This document shows positions 37,247 through 46,709 of a stretch of DNA of 64,000 nucleotides, one piece after another. Location of the stretch: contig JAHHGV010000009.1 of the NCBI GenBank assembly GCA_019359695.1, positions 1 to 64,000 on the forward strand. Direction: 5' to 3'. The notes beneath the pieces are model-generated. The model was not told where the DNA came from, searched no databases, and saw only the letters and a list, made by a program, of their open reading frames with translations. The position numbers and the translations under genes were made by a program. Source of the DNA: Brasilonema angustatum HA4187-MV1. Lineage in GTDB: Bacteria > Cyanobacteriota > Cyanobacteriia > Cyanobacteriales > Nostocaceae. The first letter of the stretch is position 1; every line of letters begins with the position of its first letter.

Positions 37247-40168
37247 ATGAGAAAGCGCTTATCGCAAATTTGGAAAAGTTTTAGGGAATTATTTTCAACC
37301 GAGACGTTAGAGACAACAGCTGAGTCTAGCAAGGCAGTTTTGGAAGGGGCAAAAACCCTCCAAGAGCAAGGTAAAAACTTGGAACTGTTGAAACCTCTGG
37401 TAGAACAGTCTTCTTCTCTTTTGGAAGTCTTATGTTCACCAACAGCGCAGGTGGTGGGTGCAGGCTTACCTTTTGTGCCCATTGCCATAGCTATACTCAG
37501 GTTGTATCGCCACATTACTCGCAAAGAACCAACCCTGGAAGAATGCGTAACTTTGCTCAGTCAGGCAGCATATCTTGAAAGTTTCAAGGAAATTATATCT
37601 TTACCACAAAACAAAAGTATATTAGCTGATTGGAATAGCAAAGCTGAGACAGAAGCGGTAAGAAAGCAGCTGAAAAAACTTGGTGATTTTGAATTAGATG
37701 CTAAAGCTACCAGGCGAGCAATCGTTTCTTTCCCTGACTCACAATTAGCGCAAGAATATAATCAAGTCTTATCAGCACGGTTGCAACAAATAGGAGCAAG
37801 GGAAAATGAAGCGCTGATATTTGCTAACTTAGTTGCCAGCAATAGCGATCGTCACTTTTTTGACGCATTGTTACAAGCAGGTGATTCCGTCAAACCACTA
37901 GCAGAATTATATCCCAATGGTGAACTAGAAGCACTGCGAAAAAACGACAGCATCGACCAGTATCTAGAAGAACAAATTGCTCCAAAACCAGATGAAGCAG
38001 TATTTAATGAAACCTTTTCCTTTAGAGATATTTATGTACCGCTGAAGGCGAGAAATGTTGATAAAAATGGTAAGATAGATGATAATTCAGCGCAATTTGA
38101 TTTAGAAACTTGGGCTAAAACTATTCTCCTAGACCAAAAGAATAAAGAGCAAGTCATCTTTCTTCAAGGTGGACCAGGAAGAGGGAAAAGTGTATTTTGT
38201 CGGATGTTTGCTGATTGGGTGCGGCAGTATTTACATCCGATGTGGACACCAATTTTGATTCGCCTGCGCGATATCGATGAATTTCAGCCGAGTTTAGAAG
38301 AAACCTTGCGCTCAAGAATAAAGTATGATTTCGCTCAAAGCGATGATGGCTGGCTGACTGATGCTCACAAGCGGTTTTTGTTTATTTTAGATGGATTTGA
38401 TGAGTTACGAATTGAACGCAGCAATAACCAAAGTGTCGAAAGATTTCTCAGACAAGTAGGCAAATTTTTATCGGATTATAACGAGAATAAAGACAAACAT
38501 CGAGTCTTAATTACAGGCAGAGCAATGGCTTTGCATGGCATTGACCGCCTACCACCGAATCTGGAACGGGTGGAAATTGCCGAAATGGATGACAAATTGC
38601 AAAACCAGTGGTTTGCTAACTGGCGAAAGCTTTTCAACACAGATAAAAGTACAGCATTTCAGCAGTTTTTACAAAAAAATAACCGTTGTCCCAAGCAAGT
38701 TAAGGAGTTGGCAAAAGAGCCACTCTTGCTGTATATGTTGGCGGCTATGCATCGAGATGACAAATTAGATATTAGCAAATTTGAGCAAGCCACCGATACA
38801 GCAGCGAAAATTTTAGTTTATGAACAAGCATTAGATTGGGTACTGACAAAACAACGTTCAGACTCCCGCCACCCTGATTTAAATTATGAACTGACCAAAC
38901 AAAACCCAGAAGCATTACGGCGACTGTTAGCAGAAGCTGCACTGTGTGTCGTGCAGTCCGGGGGAGAAAGTGCTTCCATGCAGATGGTGAAAGCACGCTT
39001 ACAGCAAGATGACCAAGCGAGACAATTAATTGAAACAGCAGAAAAAGGACTGGGAGAAGAAGCGCTGAAAACCGCATTGAGTGCTTTTTATCTCAAGTCT
39101 CACACCAGCGGTGGAGTTGAATTTTTCCACAAGAGTTTTGGAGAATTTCTTTGTGCTGAACGACTGAAACAAAGTTTGGAAGAATGGACAGAACCAGGTA
39201 GACGGGGAAAAACTTTCAATACTGACGAGCAGAAACTGCACGAGCAAATTTATGATTTACTCGGCTACGGTGGAATCACACCAGAAATTGTGGAATATCT
39301 GATGGGATTGCTGAGAGCAAGTGATGAATTTCGACCAGTGCAGTTATTCCAAAGGTTAGAAAGTTTTTATCATCGTTGGTGCGAGGGGGAATTTATTGAC
39401 ACTCCAGAGGAAACTTTACCCCAGAAAAAGACGCGAGAACTGCAGAAACACGGAATTCAGACCGGTCAGCGCCAGGTAGATGTATATGCTGGTTTGAATG
39501 TGATGATTTTGCTTTTGGAGTTGCATCGATATGCTCAAGAGCGAGATGATCTTAAAAAACAAGTTCACTTCTATCCATCTGGTCAACTGGATGAAGAAGT
39601 TGAGTTTACAGACCAACTGTTTGCCATCATCAACTACAGTTATTGTATTAAGTTCGGAAATTTTAACAATGTAGTTGGGCAATTCCTCAGCGATGCAAAC
39701 CTGACGGGCGCATACCTTCGCGGCGCAGACCTCAGCGGCGCAGACCTCAGCGGCGCAGACCTCATCGGCGTAAATCTCATCGGCGCAGACCTCAGCGGTG
39801 CAGACCTCAGCGGCGCAGACCTCAGCATCGCAAACCTCAGCGATGCAGACCTGACCAGCGCAGACCTGACGGGCGCAAACCTGACGGGCGCATTCCTTGG
39901 CGGCGCAGACCTTAGCCGCGCAGACCTTCGTGGCGCATACCTCAGCGACGTAAACCTCATCGGCGCATTCCTTGGCGGCACAAACCTCAGCGGCGTAGAC
40001 CTTAGTTGCGCAGACCTGACCGGCGCAGACCTCAGCGGCGCATACCTCAGCGATGAAATTTTCGGAGATATCTGGTGGGATGAATATACAAGGTGGGAGA
40101 ATGTGCAAGGGTTGGAGAAAGCTTTGGAGGTGCCAAAAGCGTTAAAGCAGCAGTTGGGGCTGGAGTGA
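37247..40168 (+). CDS. NACHT-type STAND NTPase with pentapeptide-repeat C-terminus
   Basis: This 973-aa protein has an N-terminal helical domain with a hydrophobic stretch ([13 protein letters not shown], about 70-82) and a NACHT NTPase (about 300-560). A winged-helix and helical region follows, then about 24 pentapeptide repeats (A[D/N]LSG type, about 813-935). Walker A GGPGRGKS is near 307-314 and Walker [12 protein letters not shown] near 376-386. NACHT proteins act as signal-triggered switches, and several bacterial ones protect against phage; the pentapeptide solenoid would be the sensor. No effector nuclease or protease motif is evident at the N-terminus. Flanking repeats suggest an accessory, mobile setting. 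The defence role is inference. Confidence 0.88.
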   Translation: MRKRLSQIWKSFRELFSTETLETTAESSKAVLEGAKTLQEQGKNLELLKPLVEQSSSLLEVLCSPTAQVVGAGLPFVPIAIAILRLYRHITRKEPTLEECVTLLSQAAYLESFKEIISLPQNKSILADWNSKAETEAVRKQLKKLGDFELDAKATRRAIVSFPDSQLAQEYNQVLSARLQQIGARENEALIFANLVASNSDRHFFDALLQAGDSVKPLAELYPNGELEALRKNDSIDQYLEEQIAPKPDEAVFNETFSFRDIYVPLKARNVDKNGKIDDNSAQFDLETWAKTILLDQKNKEQVIFLQGGPGRGKSVFCRMFADWVRQYLHPMWTPILIRLRDIDEFQPSLEETLRSRIKYDFAQSDDGWLTDAHKRFLFILDGFDELRIERSNNQSVERFLRQVGKFLSDYNENKDKHRVLITGRAMALHGIDRLPPNLERVEIAEMDDKLQNQWFANWRKLFNTDKSTAFQQFLQKNNRCPKQVKELAKEPLLLYMLAAMHRDDKLDISKFEQATDTAAKILVYEQALDWVLTKQRSDSRHPDLNYELTKQNPEALRRLLAEAALCVVQSGGESASMQMVKARLQQDDQARQLIETAEKGLGEEALKTALSAFYLKSHTSGGVEFFHKSFGEFLCAERLKQSLEEWTEPGRRGKTFNTDEQKLHEQIYDLLGYGGITPEIVEYLMGLLRASDEFRPVQLFQRLESFYHRWCEGEFIDTPEETLPQKKTRELQKHGIQTGQRQVDVYAGLNVMILLLELHRYAQERDDLKKQVHFYPSGQLDEEVEFTDQLFAIINYSYCIKFGNFNNVVGQFLSDANLTGAYLRGADLSGADLSGADLIGVNLIGADLSGADLSGADLSIANLSDADLTSADLTGANLTGAFLGGADLSRADLRGAYLSDVNLIGAFLGGTNLSGVDLSCADLTGADLSGAYLSDEIFGDIWWDEYTRWENVQGLEKALEVPKALKQQLGLE

Positions 40169-40196
40169 TATCATGTCTGGCTAATTACTTACGATA

Positions 40197-40383
40197 TGTC
40201 ATTGCGAGCGCAACGAAGTGCAGCGAAGCAATCGCGAGGGCTTGAGATTGCTACCCTATGGCTGACGCCACGCCTTACGGCTATCGGGAAGCCGCTAGCC
40301 CCTAAGGGGGCGCTGCGCAAACGCGTCTACACTCCGCTATCGCTCCGTATGCCCTCCGGGCACGCTGCGCTAACGCAATGACA
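40197..40383. mobile_element. 187-bp inverted-repeat element (TGTCATTGCG ends)
   Basis: TGTCATTGCG at 40197 and CGCAATGACA ending at 40383 are perfect 10-bp inverted ends. The GC-rich interior is made of smaller palindromes (for example CCCTAAGGGGG and GCCCTCCGGGC). It encodes nothing. A partial copy lies at 13676-13712. This fills the gap after the NACHT gene. Confidence 0.55.
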
Positions 40384-40572
40384 AGTATTCAAGTGAACAT
40401 GATACCAGAGCAGATGAGGGGGTAAGCGCGGGAAAGTTCTCTCCTTCTCCTTCTTCCTTGGCGTCCTTCGCGCCTTCGCGGTTCGTTTTCTTTCCCTCAC
40501 CTAACGCGATGGTACGGATCAGCCACCGGGGTGCGATCGCCTAAAATATCCTAAATACGAAGCCACCATTCT

Positions 40573-40863
40573 CTAAAGAGCACGAATCACATCCTTAAGA
40601 ACAGGTTCTCTTAAATGTTCCCTCAAAGCATCTTGTGTTCCCATATCTACCGAACACCCCAAAACATCCTCTAAGTAGAGCCGTACCTTACTGAAATCAA
40701 ACAATCCCACTGGACGGTCAAACTCTACCAGAAAGTCTACATCACTATCTGGACCAGCTTCATCCCGTGCCACCGAACCAAACAATTCTAAAGATTTTAC
40801 CCCCATTGCTTGCAACTGCTGCCGATGAGCTGCGACAATTGCTAAAACCTCATCGCGCTTCAT
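40573..40863 (-). CDS. MNT-type nucleotidyltransferase (MntA-like antitoxin), orphan
   Basis: This 96-aa minimal nucleotidyltransferase has LFGSVARDEAGPDSDVDFLVEF, the GSx(10)DxD signature of MntA antitoxins, which AMPylate and silence a partner HEPN RNase toxin. ATG 40863 is preferred to the upstream TTG because GGAG lies 9 bp ahead of it. Partners normally follow directly, but the next 140 bp downstream on the same strand hold no HEPN gene; only a short open stretch ILGDRTPVADPYHR, read in another frame, is seen. It is therefore an orphan or a remnant of a HEPN/MNT module. Confidence 0.82.
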   Translation of the reverse strand: MKRDEVLAIVAAHRQQLQAMGVKSLELFGSVARDEAGPDSDVDFLVEFDRPVGLFDFSKVRLYLEDVLGCSVDMGTQDALREHLREPVLKDVIRAL

Positions 40864-40925
40864 TGTTTTTTTCTCCAAGTACCGAAATCAGCATTTTCTG
40901 CTTGTACGATAGCACTGGCTGTATT

Positions 40926-40989
40926 AGGACTTACGCACGCGCTACTTTAAAAGAGCGGGTTGCGATTGCTTCCCTTCGGTCGCAATGAC
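40926..40989. repeat. AGGACTTACGCA end plus inverted TCATTGCGA fragment
   Basis: The 12-mer AGGACTTACGCA at 40926-40937 is the same as the ends at 36974 and 50898. A TTGCGATTGC...GTCGCAATGA segment follows at about 40960-40989. Two repeat families meet here, upstream of the MNT gene. Confidence 0.4.
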
Positions 40990-41035
40990 TATAGTTACCT
41001 TGTTCGTGTGTAAGTTTTGTGTATTCTAGGGCAGT

Positions 41036-41632
41036 TCACTTAGTGAAAAACAACTCCTTAATTCCAGTACTGCCAATTTCCACCGCCAGTGCTGCTAGCA
41101 AAAAACCTAAAAGCTGGGTGATAATAACTTCTCCTTCCACGCCAATCCACTTGTCGATACCACTCCCCAAACGCAAAATCAACCAAGTGACAAACATTGC
41201 CGCGACAATACCCACGATGACGCTAAGATGTGGACTGGGAGATTCCGACATCAAGAGCATGACTGTTGTCAGAGTACCTGGTCCAGCTAGCAGTGGCAAG
41301 GCAAGAGGAGTAATTGCAACATCACGTTCTTGATCAATAACGGGTGTATCTAAGTCTCCTTGAAGCATTTGTAAAGCAATCAACAACAGCAGTAGCCCCC
41401 CAGCAACTCGCAAAGATCCCAAGCTGACGTCCAAGTAACGTAATATAAATTGACCACCAAAGGCAAAGAGTAAAAGCACTGCTATAGCTACGACTATGGC
41501 TTTATCTATAACTCTGCTTCTGCTGTCTGGTTCCATGCCTTTAGTAAGAACCAAAAGTATTGGTATGTTACCAACTGCATCTGCAAGAACAAAGACAGCA
41601 ATAAACGTTTTTACGAGAATCGAGATATTCAC
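41036..41632 (-). CDS. MarC-family integral membrane protein
   Basis: A 198-aa, six-span membrane protein of the MarC/UPF0056 family. Typical segments are FIAVFVLADAVGNIPILLVLTKG (about 10-32), LGSLRVAGGLLLLLIALQML (about 71-90) and ITPLALPLLAGPGTLTTVMLL (about 106-126). The function of the family is not established; the old link to multiple antibiotic resistance was not upheld. The start is a GTG at 41632. It stands alone between repeat-rich DNA and the hydrolase gene. Confidence 0.88.
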   Translation of the reverse strand: MNISILVKTFIAVFVLADAVGNIPILLVLTKGMEPDSRSRVIDKAIVVAIAVLLLFAFGGQFILRYLDVSLGSLRVAGGLLLLLIALQMLQGDLDTPVIDQERDVAITPLALPLLAGPGTLTTVMLLMSESPSPHLSVIVGIVAAMFVTWLILRLGSGIDKWIGVEGEVIITQLLGFLLAALAVEIGSTGIKELFFTK

Positions 41633-41770
41633 AGCAGATCATAATTTATTAGTTGTTCTAAAAAATTACCTCAAATCCGCTTTAGTTTCCTATAACTAAA
41701 TAGGTGAAACCAAAAGCCAGATGATATGAGTTATGATCGATGCTCGTGAAGCCAAAGAAGTAGTAATATC

Positions 41771-44671
41771 TTAAAAGGTAAGAGGAGCGACCGCCGCAAT
41801 CTCTGGATCTGAGTTACCTACCTGGCTAGTGCTAAGTATCCATAAGGACGCTCCTTGTTTATGAAATATATCAGTCACGCTATCACTGGCTTTTCGTGGC
41901 AAAATGCTTCGCCAACTCACCAAAGCTTTCAAGATTTGTTGTAGAGGACTGTCCTCAAGAGAACTGCCTATAGTTGTAGTAGAAGAGTCCTCCCAGTCAG
42001 CTCGTGCTATCCCAAAGGGTAACAGATCATGTCTGATCGCTTTGTCTAACTTCACCAACTGCTTAAAACTAGTCGCATATTCAGGATGACGAAGTAACCA
42101 GTTTTTAAACTCCGGATTATTTTTGATCGCATACGCAATATCTTTAGCATCGAATTGAATCGCAGCCTGAATAACTTTAATCGCTGCATATAATGCCTGG
42201 TTAGAATCTTGAGCACAGTTGTTTGCAGGACCGACATAAGTTGCACCCATCCCATCTCCAATCCGGTAACGCGCTGTCATGATTTCCAACTCACGGATGA
42301 AAACTCCCAACAGTGTACGCTTGACTTCATCGGCATCGTAGTCATTTGTCAGAGCATCTAATTTTATCAGCGTATCGCAAACGGGGCGAATTCCTAACCA
42401 ACCAAACTGGCGATCGCCCATATAACGAGTCCAAGAAAGCGTTCCTGCAATCAGCCCATCAACGTTGTGACAATAAACTTGGTGATACTCAATCTCAAAG
42501 CGTAACTCTCCTGTCAGGGGTTCGCGCACCACTTCTGCCACTCCATAGGCACAATGACCAAAGTAAACAGGGCCTTTCGCTGCGATTTCTCGTTTTTTGC
42601 CGCCAATACCGCCATAAACGTGTAGAAGCAAAGCACACTCACCTTCACGCCATTTGGACACTGCTTGCGGAATATCTTTACTCTTGCGATTCAAAAGCAC
42701 AGATTGTATTTGTCCTTTCTTTGTGATGATATTATTCCACGAGCGTTTCTTGAGAAATTCCATCGCTAGTTTTCTGCCAACAACCACCTCTCGGGGTTGG
42801 ACTCGCAACAAAGCACGGGGGGCGATCGCCTGCACAACAAACATTCCGGCAGCGTTTTTTGCACCGTAAATATACCAGCCTGTCTCGTTCAGGGGAGACT
42901 TTTCCAGACCATCCTTGGTTGATGAAGAAATGTTTTGGTCAGAAGGAATCACCTCAGGCAAAAGCACGACTTCCTCAACAGAGTTAAACTTACGCGAAGC
43001 ACGATTGAAATGTATAACTCGGAACTGTTCACTTCCTGGCTGGATGGGCTGCAAAAACTTAACTAATCCGTAAAAGCGTCCAGAAATTTGCACCGGTTCA
43101 CTGATAATGGAAAGGGTGATTTTCCCATTCTGTTCCATCACAATCGGCTCGCGCAGCTTCACGACTATATCATCATTCGGTCTTGAACCAGCTAGCGACT
43201 CCAATGGTGTCACCTGACGCCAGTGATTTATCCGAATCGGAACAATTTTCCCCCGTGTGTAGTTGTATAGTGCTTCCGCGTTGAAGTGAACATCCTTTTT
43301 GGTTGACTGAACTGATACTTTTGATTCGGGATCGTCAATCCATTGCAAATACACAATTTGTCCCACTAGATGTTTGTGTTTCGCATCTGCGTGATGCACT
43401 TCAAACAAAACACCTGATTCACGTTGATCTTGAGGCGGTAAAATTAGTCTTCCCATCCAAGGGGCGATTGGTTCATAAAATTCTGTGTTGACCGACTGAT
43501 TTAAAGGATAGTATTCTGGTCGATTAAACGCAGCTTCTCGATACCGTTCGTAATTGCTAAGCTTTGTGATCACGAGTTCTTCATTGTAGGGATACTCGTC
43601 TCGCAAAATTCCTGATATGATGTCAACTGTTTGACGCAGATAGCTGCGACCATCACTTAAGAATTTATTGGCATCTAAAGGACCCCCCGCGCCCATATGA
43701 CCGACTGGACCGAGTGAAACAAAACTGATTTTACCTAGCCGTTTTGCACGGTTCCAGTAGGATAAGAAGAAGACTTTCCACCGCTTTGCAAACAAAATCG
43801 GACCTAAGCGCTCAACTGGGTCTTTGTCACCGACGAGATGGTAAAGATGTTCCGCCAATAGTGCATTAGTATTTCCACTGATTACACCAGCTAAAGAAAT
43901 GACCTCAATAGGTGCCTTGTCTAGTGCTTGCTTGAGATAAGAAAGTGCTCCCATTGCTATCTGTCCACCACCGCTGAAACCAATCAGTGTAATTGGGACT
44001 GCGCTACCGGGTTTGTAACCGTGGTTAATCAGGCTATTGTACATAACCTGCGCTGTACCTTGATTATAAATTGGTCCGAAGCGCTGGTCAGCAGAAACCG
44101 CAACAACAAGCAAATTGCGAATATTAATCGCTAAAGTGAGCAAAGCGTTGAATATACTACCATTCTTGGATTGACTGCGTCGTTCAGCGAAGCGCCAAAA
44201 GGGCGAAAGTATTCCACCTTCGGTCAGTGGTCGATTGAAGACTGAATAAGGGATGATTCCTTTAATGAGCACGATATTATTTGGTAAAGCGATCGCTAAC
44301 TCATGCAAAAACTGATCGCCATCTGGGAAGTACTTGAATGAAGCTTGACCAATGCCATCAAGGTAAATAACATAACGAACAACATTCGTTTGCGGTGGAA
44401 TTTCTTGTTCTAATATTCCTAGGTTGAGTTTAGTATCAACTTTATCACCATACCAACCAGCCCACCAACCCAAGGCTTCGAGGGGTGCTAGGAGTCCAGC
44501 AAAAAGGATGGCTATAAAACTAATTTGCAACAAATCGACTGTTAGCTTTAACGCACCTCCCAAAGCGTTGTACCAACCTAACCACAGATGACTCAGTTCC
44601 GGAAAGAGTACAGTACAAAGTACGGCAATGAAAACAATTCCTAAAAATATGCTCACTCGCTTCACATTCAT
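41771..44671 (-). CDS. Large membrane-anchored alpha/beta-hydrolase-like protein with a C-terminal cysteine-containing domain
   Basis: I do not recognise this 966-aa protein as a named family. It has two N-terminal membrane helices (about 5-27 and 45-72), then a hydrolase-like domain (about 95-350) with the nucleophile-elbow motif GFSGGGQ near 231-237 and HMGAGG further on. A beta-rich middle (about 400-640) follows. The C-terminal domain (about 660-860) holds GHCAYGVAEV near 706, DGMGATYVGPANNCAQDSNQALY near 805-827, and Cys/His residues reminiscent of papain-like enzymes. Its ATG overlaps the stop of the membrane gene upstream (ATGA), so the two are co-translated. Two potential catalytic centres in one chain are unusual. 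Confidence 0.6.
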   Translation of the reverse strand: MNVKRVSIFLGIVFIAVLCTVLFPELSHLWLGWYNALGGALKLTVDLLQISFIAILFAGLLAPLEALGWWAGWYGDKVDTKLNLGILEQEIPPQTNVVRYVIYLDGIGQASFKYFPDGDQFLHELAIALPNNIVLIKGIIPYSVFNRPLTEGGILSPFWRFAERRSQSKNGSIFNALLTLAINIRNLLVVAVSADQRFGPIYNQGTAQVMYNSLINHGYKPGSAVPITLIGFSGGGQIAMGALSYLKQALDKAPIEVISLAGVISGNTNALLAEHLYHLVGDKDPVERLGPILFAKRWKVFFLSYWNRAKRLGKISFVSLGPVGHMGAGGPLDANKFLSDGRSYLRQTVDIISGILRDEYPYNEELVITKLSNYERYREAAFNRPEYYPLNQSVNTEFYEPIAPWMGRLILPPQDQRESGVLFEVHHADAKHKHLVGQIVYLQWIDDPESKVSVQSTKKDVHFNAEALYNYTRGKIVPIRINHWRQVTPLESLAGSRPNDDIVVKLREPIVMEQNGKITLSIISEPVQISGRFYGLVKFLQPIQPGSEQFRVIHFNRASRKFNSVEEVVLLPEVIPSDQNISSSTKDGLEKSPLNETGWYIYGAKNAAGMFVVQAIAPRALLRVQPREVVVGRKLAMEFLKKRSWNNIITKKGQIQSVLLNRKSKDIPQAVSKWREGECALLLHVYGGIGGKKREIAAKGPVYFGHCAYGVAEVVREPLTGELRFEIEYHQVYCHNVDGLIAGTLSWTRYMGDRQFGWLGIRPVCDTLIKLDALTNDYDADEVKRTLLGVFIRELEIMTARYRIGDGMGATYVGPANNCAQDSNQALYAAIKVIQAAIQFDAKDIAYAIKNNPEFKNWLLRHPEYATSFKQLVKLDKAIRHDLLPFGIARADWEDSSTTTIGSSLEDSPLQQILKALVSWRSILPRKASDSVTDIFHKQGASLWILSTSQVGNSDPEIAAVAPLTF

Positions 44672-45363
44672 ACTCTTGTGTTGTCTCCTTTATCACCTGT
44701 ATTATTTTGGTTGATCCTACGTAATATCTGCGGTCCTGCTTGCAGAAGTTGTTCTACTCCTTGCATATCTGTCACCAAGTGTGTTCCCGCCACTGTATTA
44801 GACAGCCACTTGCCAAGTATTGCAACTGGTCGTCCAATAGTGCGCTGCACAATCTGAAAGACAACCCATCCCAACACACCGCACCACAGCGCTTGCCAAA
44901 TACCAATACCAATGGCGACACGCAAGCCCATGACAAATATTAACAGTGTCCAAATAGAAAGCAAGACTTGAATTGCCACACCCAAATAAGGCAATGCTAC
45001 TAAAAAACTCAATATCAGCGGTGCGTAAGCGAATCCTAATGTAGACCACACGATGTCATAGGGGATATTAGCATGAAATAGTATAAAGCTCACCAGCCAT
45101 GTACTTAAACCCCAAAATAACACGGTGAATACAAATAACACAGATGAAATGAATAGACTCAGAAGAAAGCGAAGTGGTCTGACTCGGTTAATGAATAGTA
45201 CCGTCCCCTGACCTACAGCTTGAGAAAACCCAGCAACGAGTATAATGTATAACGCTGCTATTGAAGCTTGGGGTAGGGTTTGAATCAGATTAAAGGCTTC
45301 CGGGTTGAGGGCTATCGCCCCACCTGCAAGCTCCCAAAATCTGTCGAGGGCAGTTTGTGTCAT
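44668..45363 (-). CDS. Yip1-like multi-span membrane protein
   Basis: This 231-aa protein has five or six membrane helices (ASIAALYIILVAGFSQAVG, FLLSLFISSVLFVFTVLFWGLSTWLV, LGFAYAPLILSFLVALPYLGVAIQVL, LLIFVMGLRVAIGIGIWQALWC) in a layout like bacterial Yip1-domain proteins, including the FAYAPLIL segment. The C-terminus is soluble (about 190-231) and ends with Asn/Lys-rich sequence. It overlaps the 966-aa hydrolase gene by 4 bp, implying one complex or pathway. The function is unknown; a membrane platform for the hydrolase is inferred from coupling. Confidence 0.65.
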   Translation of the reverse strand: MTQTALDRFWELAGGAIALNPEAFNLIQTLPQASIAALYIILVAGFSQAVGQGTVLFINRVRPLRFLLSLFISSVLFVFTVLFWGLSTWLVSFILFHANIPYDIVWSTLGFAYAPLILSFLVALPYLGVAIQVLLSIWTLLIFVMGLRVAIGIGIWQALWCGVLGWVVFQIVQRTIGRPVAILGKWLSNTVAGTHLVTDMQGVEQLLQAGPQILRRINQNNTGDKGDNTRV

Positions 45364-45413
45364 GGCAAATGGTATAAAAAAGCTTATAACTGTTTTAGCT
45401 GTTATAGTGTATG

Positions 45414-46124
45414 TTAATTCACCTTAAAATTCAGTATTAACTCTGTTTTTTTTATTTGCTCTTGACTAAAAGCGGCTTGCTTGAGGTTAACCAAAAAAGT
45501 TCTATCGCTATACCGGGAATCTAGGTAAATAGCCTTGGTATAAACTTTTTTGGCGGTATTTTGTGAACCACTATCCCAATAGGCGATCGCACTCGCAACT
45601 AAAGGGTGAGGATTATTTGGTTCAAGAATAGCAGCACGGTTGGCAGTTAGAATAGCTAAGTTATAAATTTGTAATCTATCCAAGGCTAAACTTAAGTTAA
45701 AATAGGCAATTTCATTATCTGGCTTGAGAATTGCTGCCAAAGTATGAACTAGAACTGCTGCTGTTAAGTTGCTATCAACCAGATAGACAATTCCCAAAGC
45801 ATTGTACGCAGGAACAAAGGTAGGCTTTTGATATATTGCTTGCCATAAAGATTGTGCGGCTTGTTGATCATGTCCAGCTAAATGCAATGTCCAACCCAAA
45901 TTAACTCGTCCCATAAGATTTTTGGGTTCGAGTTCCACAGATTTTTCCATTGCGGTAATTGCTTCAGGTAGCCGTCCTTGTTGACGATACAAAAGCCCTA
46001 ATTGTCGATAGTCGCCAGCGGTATTGGCTGCACTGGCTAAAGGTGTACCGAGAGCAAAACTCAAGAATAAAGATGCACAAATTCCACTGGTTATCTTTAC
46101 TTTTGCTGGTTTGAACACCTTCAT
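45414..46124 (-). CDS. Exported TPR protein
   Basis: This 236-aa protein has a signal peptide (ICASLFLSFALGTPLASAA, about 16-34) and about five TPR units over the rest. Clear examples are DYRQLGLLYRQQGRLPEAITAMEKSVELEP, LMGRVNLGWTLHLAGHDQQAAQSLWQAI and AYFNLSLALDRLQIYNLAI. It should be periplasmic and act as a protein-binding scaffold. It lies 50 bp downstream of nothing transcribed with it for certain; the Yip1-like gene follows on the same strand 50 bp later, so the three genes may form one operon. No enzymatic motif is present. Confidence 0.8.
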   Translation of the reverse strand: MKVFKPAKVKITSGICASLFLSFALGTPLASAANTAGDYRQLGLLYRQQGRLPEAITAMEKSVELEPKNLMGRVNLGWTLHLAGHDQQAAQSLWQAIYQKPTFVPAYNALGIVYLVDSNLTAAVLVHTLAAILKPDNEIAYFNLSLALDRLQIYNLAILTANRAAILEPNNPHPLVASAIAYWDSGSQNTAKKVYTKAIYLDSRYSDRTFLVNLKQAAFSQEQIKKTELILNFKVN

Positions 46125-46136
46125 TTTGAGTTTCCT

Positions 46137-46350
46137 TTATCAGTTATCAGTTATCAGTGTAGTGCTCTGTTGGGGCGGCAGCTTTCGGGTAAGAAATTTC
46201 TTACCCGAAACGTGCCTTTCTAAAACCCCAACAACTACTGCGTTGTACACTTCAGTTGGGGAGCCACTAAGAGTGAGCGGGGATGCTGACGCCCCAGATG
46301 TGGCGTGTTCAATCTCCCTAACTTTTTAACTGTTCACTGTTCACTGTTTG
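46137..46350. repeat. Heptamer repeats and a perfect palindrome
   Basis: TTATCAG is repeated three times at 46137-46157 and CTGTTCA-type units occur at about 46329-46350. Between them, TTTCGGGTAAGAAA at 46183-46196 and its exact complement to 46210 form a 28-nt perfect palindrome. Non-coding dispersed repeats upstream of the exported TPR gene. Confidence 0.6.
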
Positions 46351-46362
46351 AAGGAGTTTATC

Positions 46363-46660
46363 TTAATCCAACATTTTGGGATCAATTCCCAAAGCGTCGA
46401 GTTGTTCAGGACTCAGGGAGCGTAACTTCTCTACAATTGTCTCGCGCTTGTGTCGTTCAACTTCAGCCTTTTGTCGTTCAACCTCAGCGCGTTCTTCACC
46501 TTAAGGAAGTAAATTTCCCTGTGCATCCGACCATCGTAACCAAGGTAGGTCTGCATTTTGATACCGCCCTTGCCAGATTCCTAATTCTACCGCCAATGGC
46601 GCAATCAGGTAATGTCCTCGTTCGTTGCATAATTTGAATTTGCTGCTCCTATAAAACTCT
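46363..46660 (-). pseudogene. Uma2-family (DUF820) remnant with in-frame stop
   Basis: Read on the minus strand, this encodes the C-terminal half of a Uma2 protein: NERGHYLIAPLAVELGIWQ, LPWLRWSDAQGNLLP, then a TAA, then GEERAEVERQKAEVERHKRE and LRSLSPEQLDALGIDPKMLD. The stop falls exactly where the family normally continues into the coiled coil, so it is a nonsense mutation in a gene already missing its N-terminal half. This is the second broken Uma2 in the window. Confidence 0.75.
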
Positions 46661-46679
46661 AGCAAGTCTTATTCTCAAG

Positions 46680-46709
46680 CTCTTTGGCATCTCGCCAAAG
46701 AGTTTTTTT
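46680..46709 (+). terminator. Hairpin with T-run between a TPR gene and the Uma2 remnant
   Basis: CTCTTTGGC and GCCAAAGAG pair across a 5-nt loop (46680-46702), followed by seven T on the plus strand. It touches the stop codon of the minus-strand TPR gene, whose transcript would use the same stem without a good T-run. Confidence 0.6.

Noticed and set aside
39416-40108. Long antisense open frames over the pentapeptide region (repetitive AEVCA and RSAPLR products)
   Set aside because: They are by-products of the 15-bp DNA repeat on the opposite strand of the NACHT gene; no start signals and unnatural composition.
46305-46637. Plus-strand open frame of 110 codons
   Set aside because: It is the shadow of the minus-strand Uma2 remnant, which has clear family motifs.
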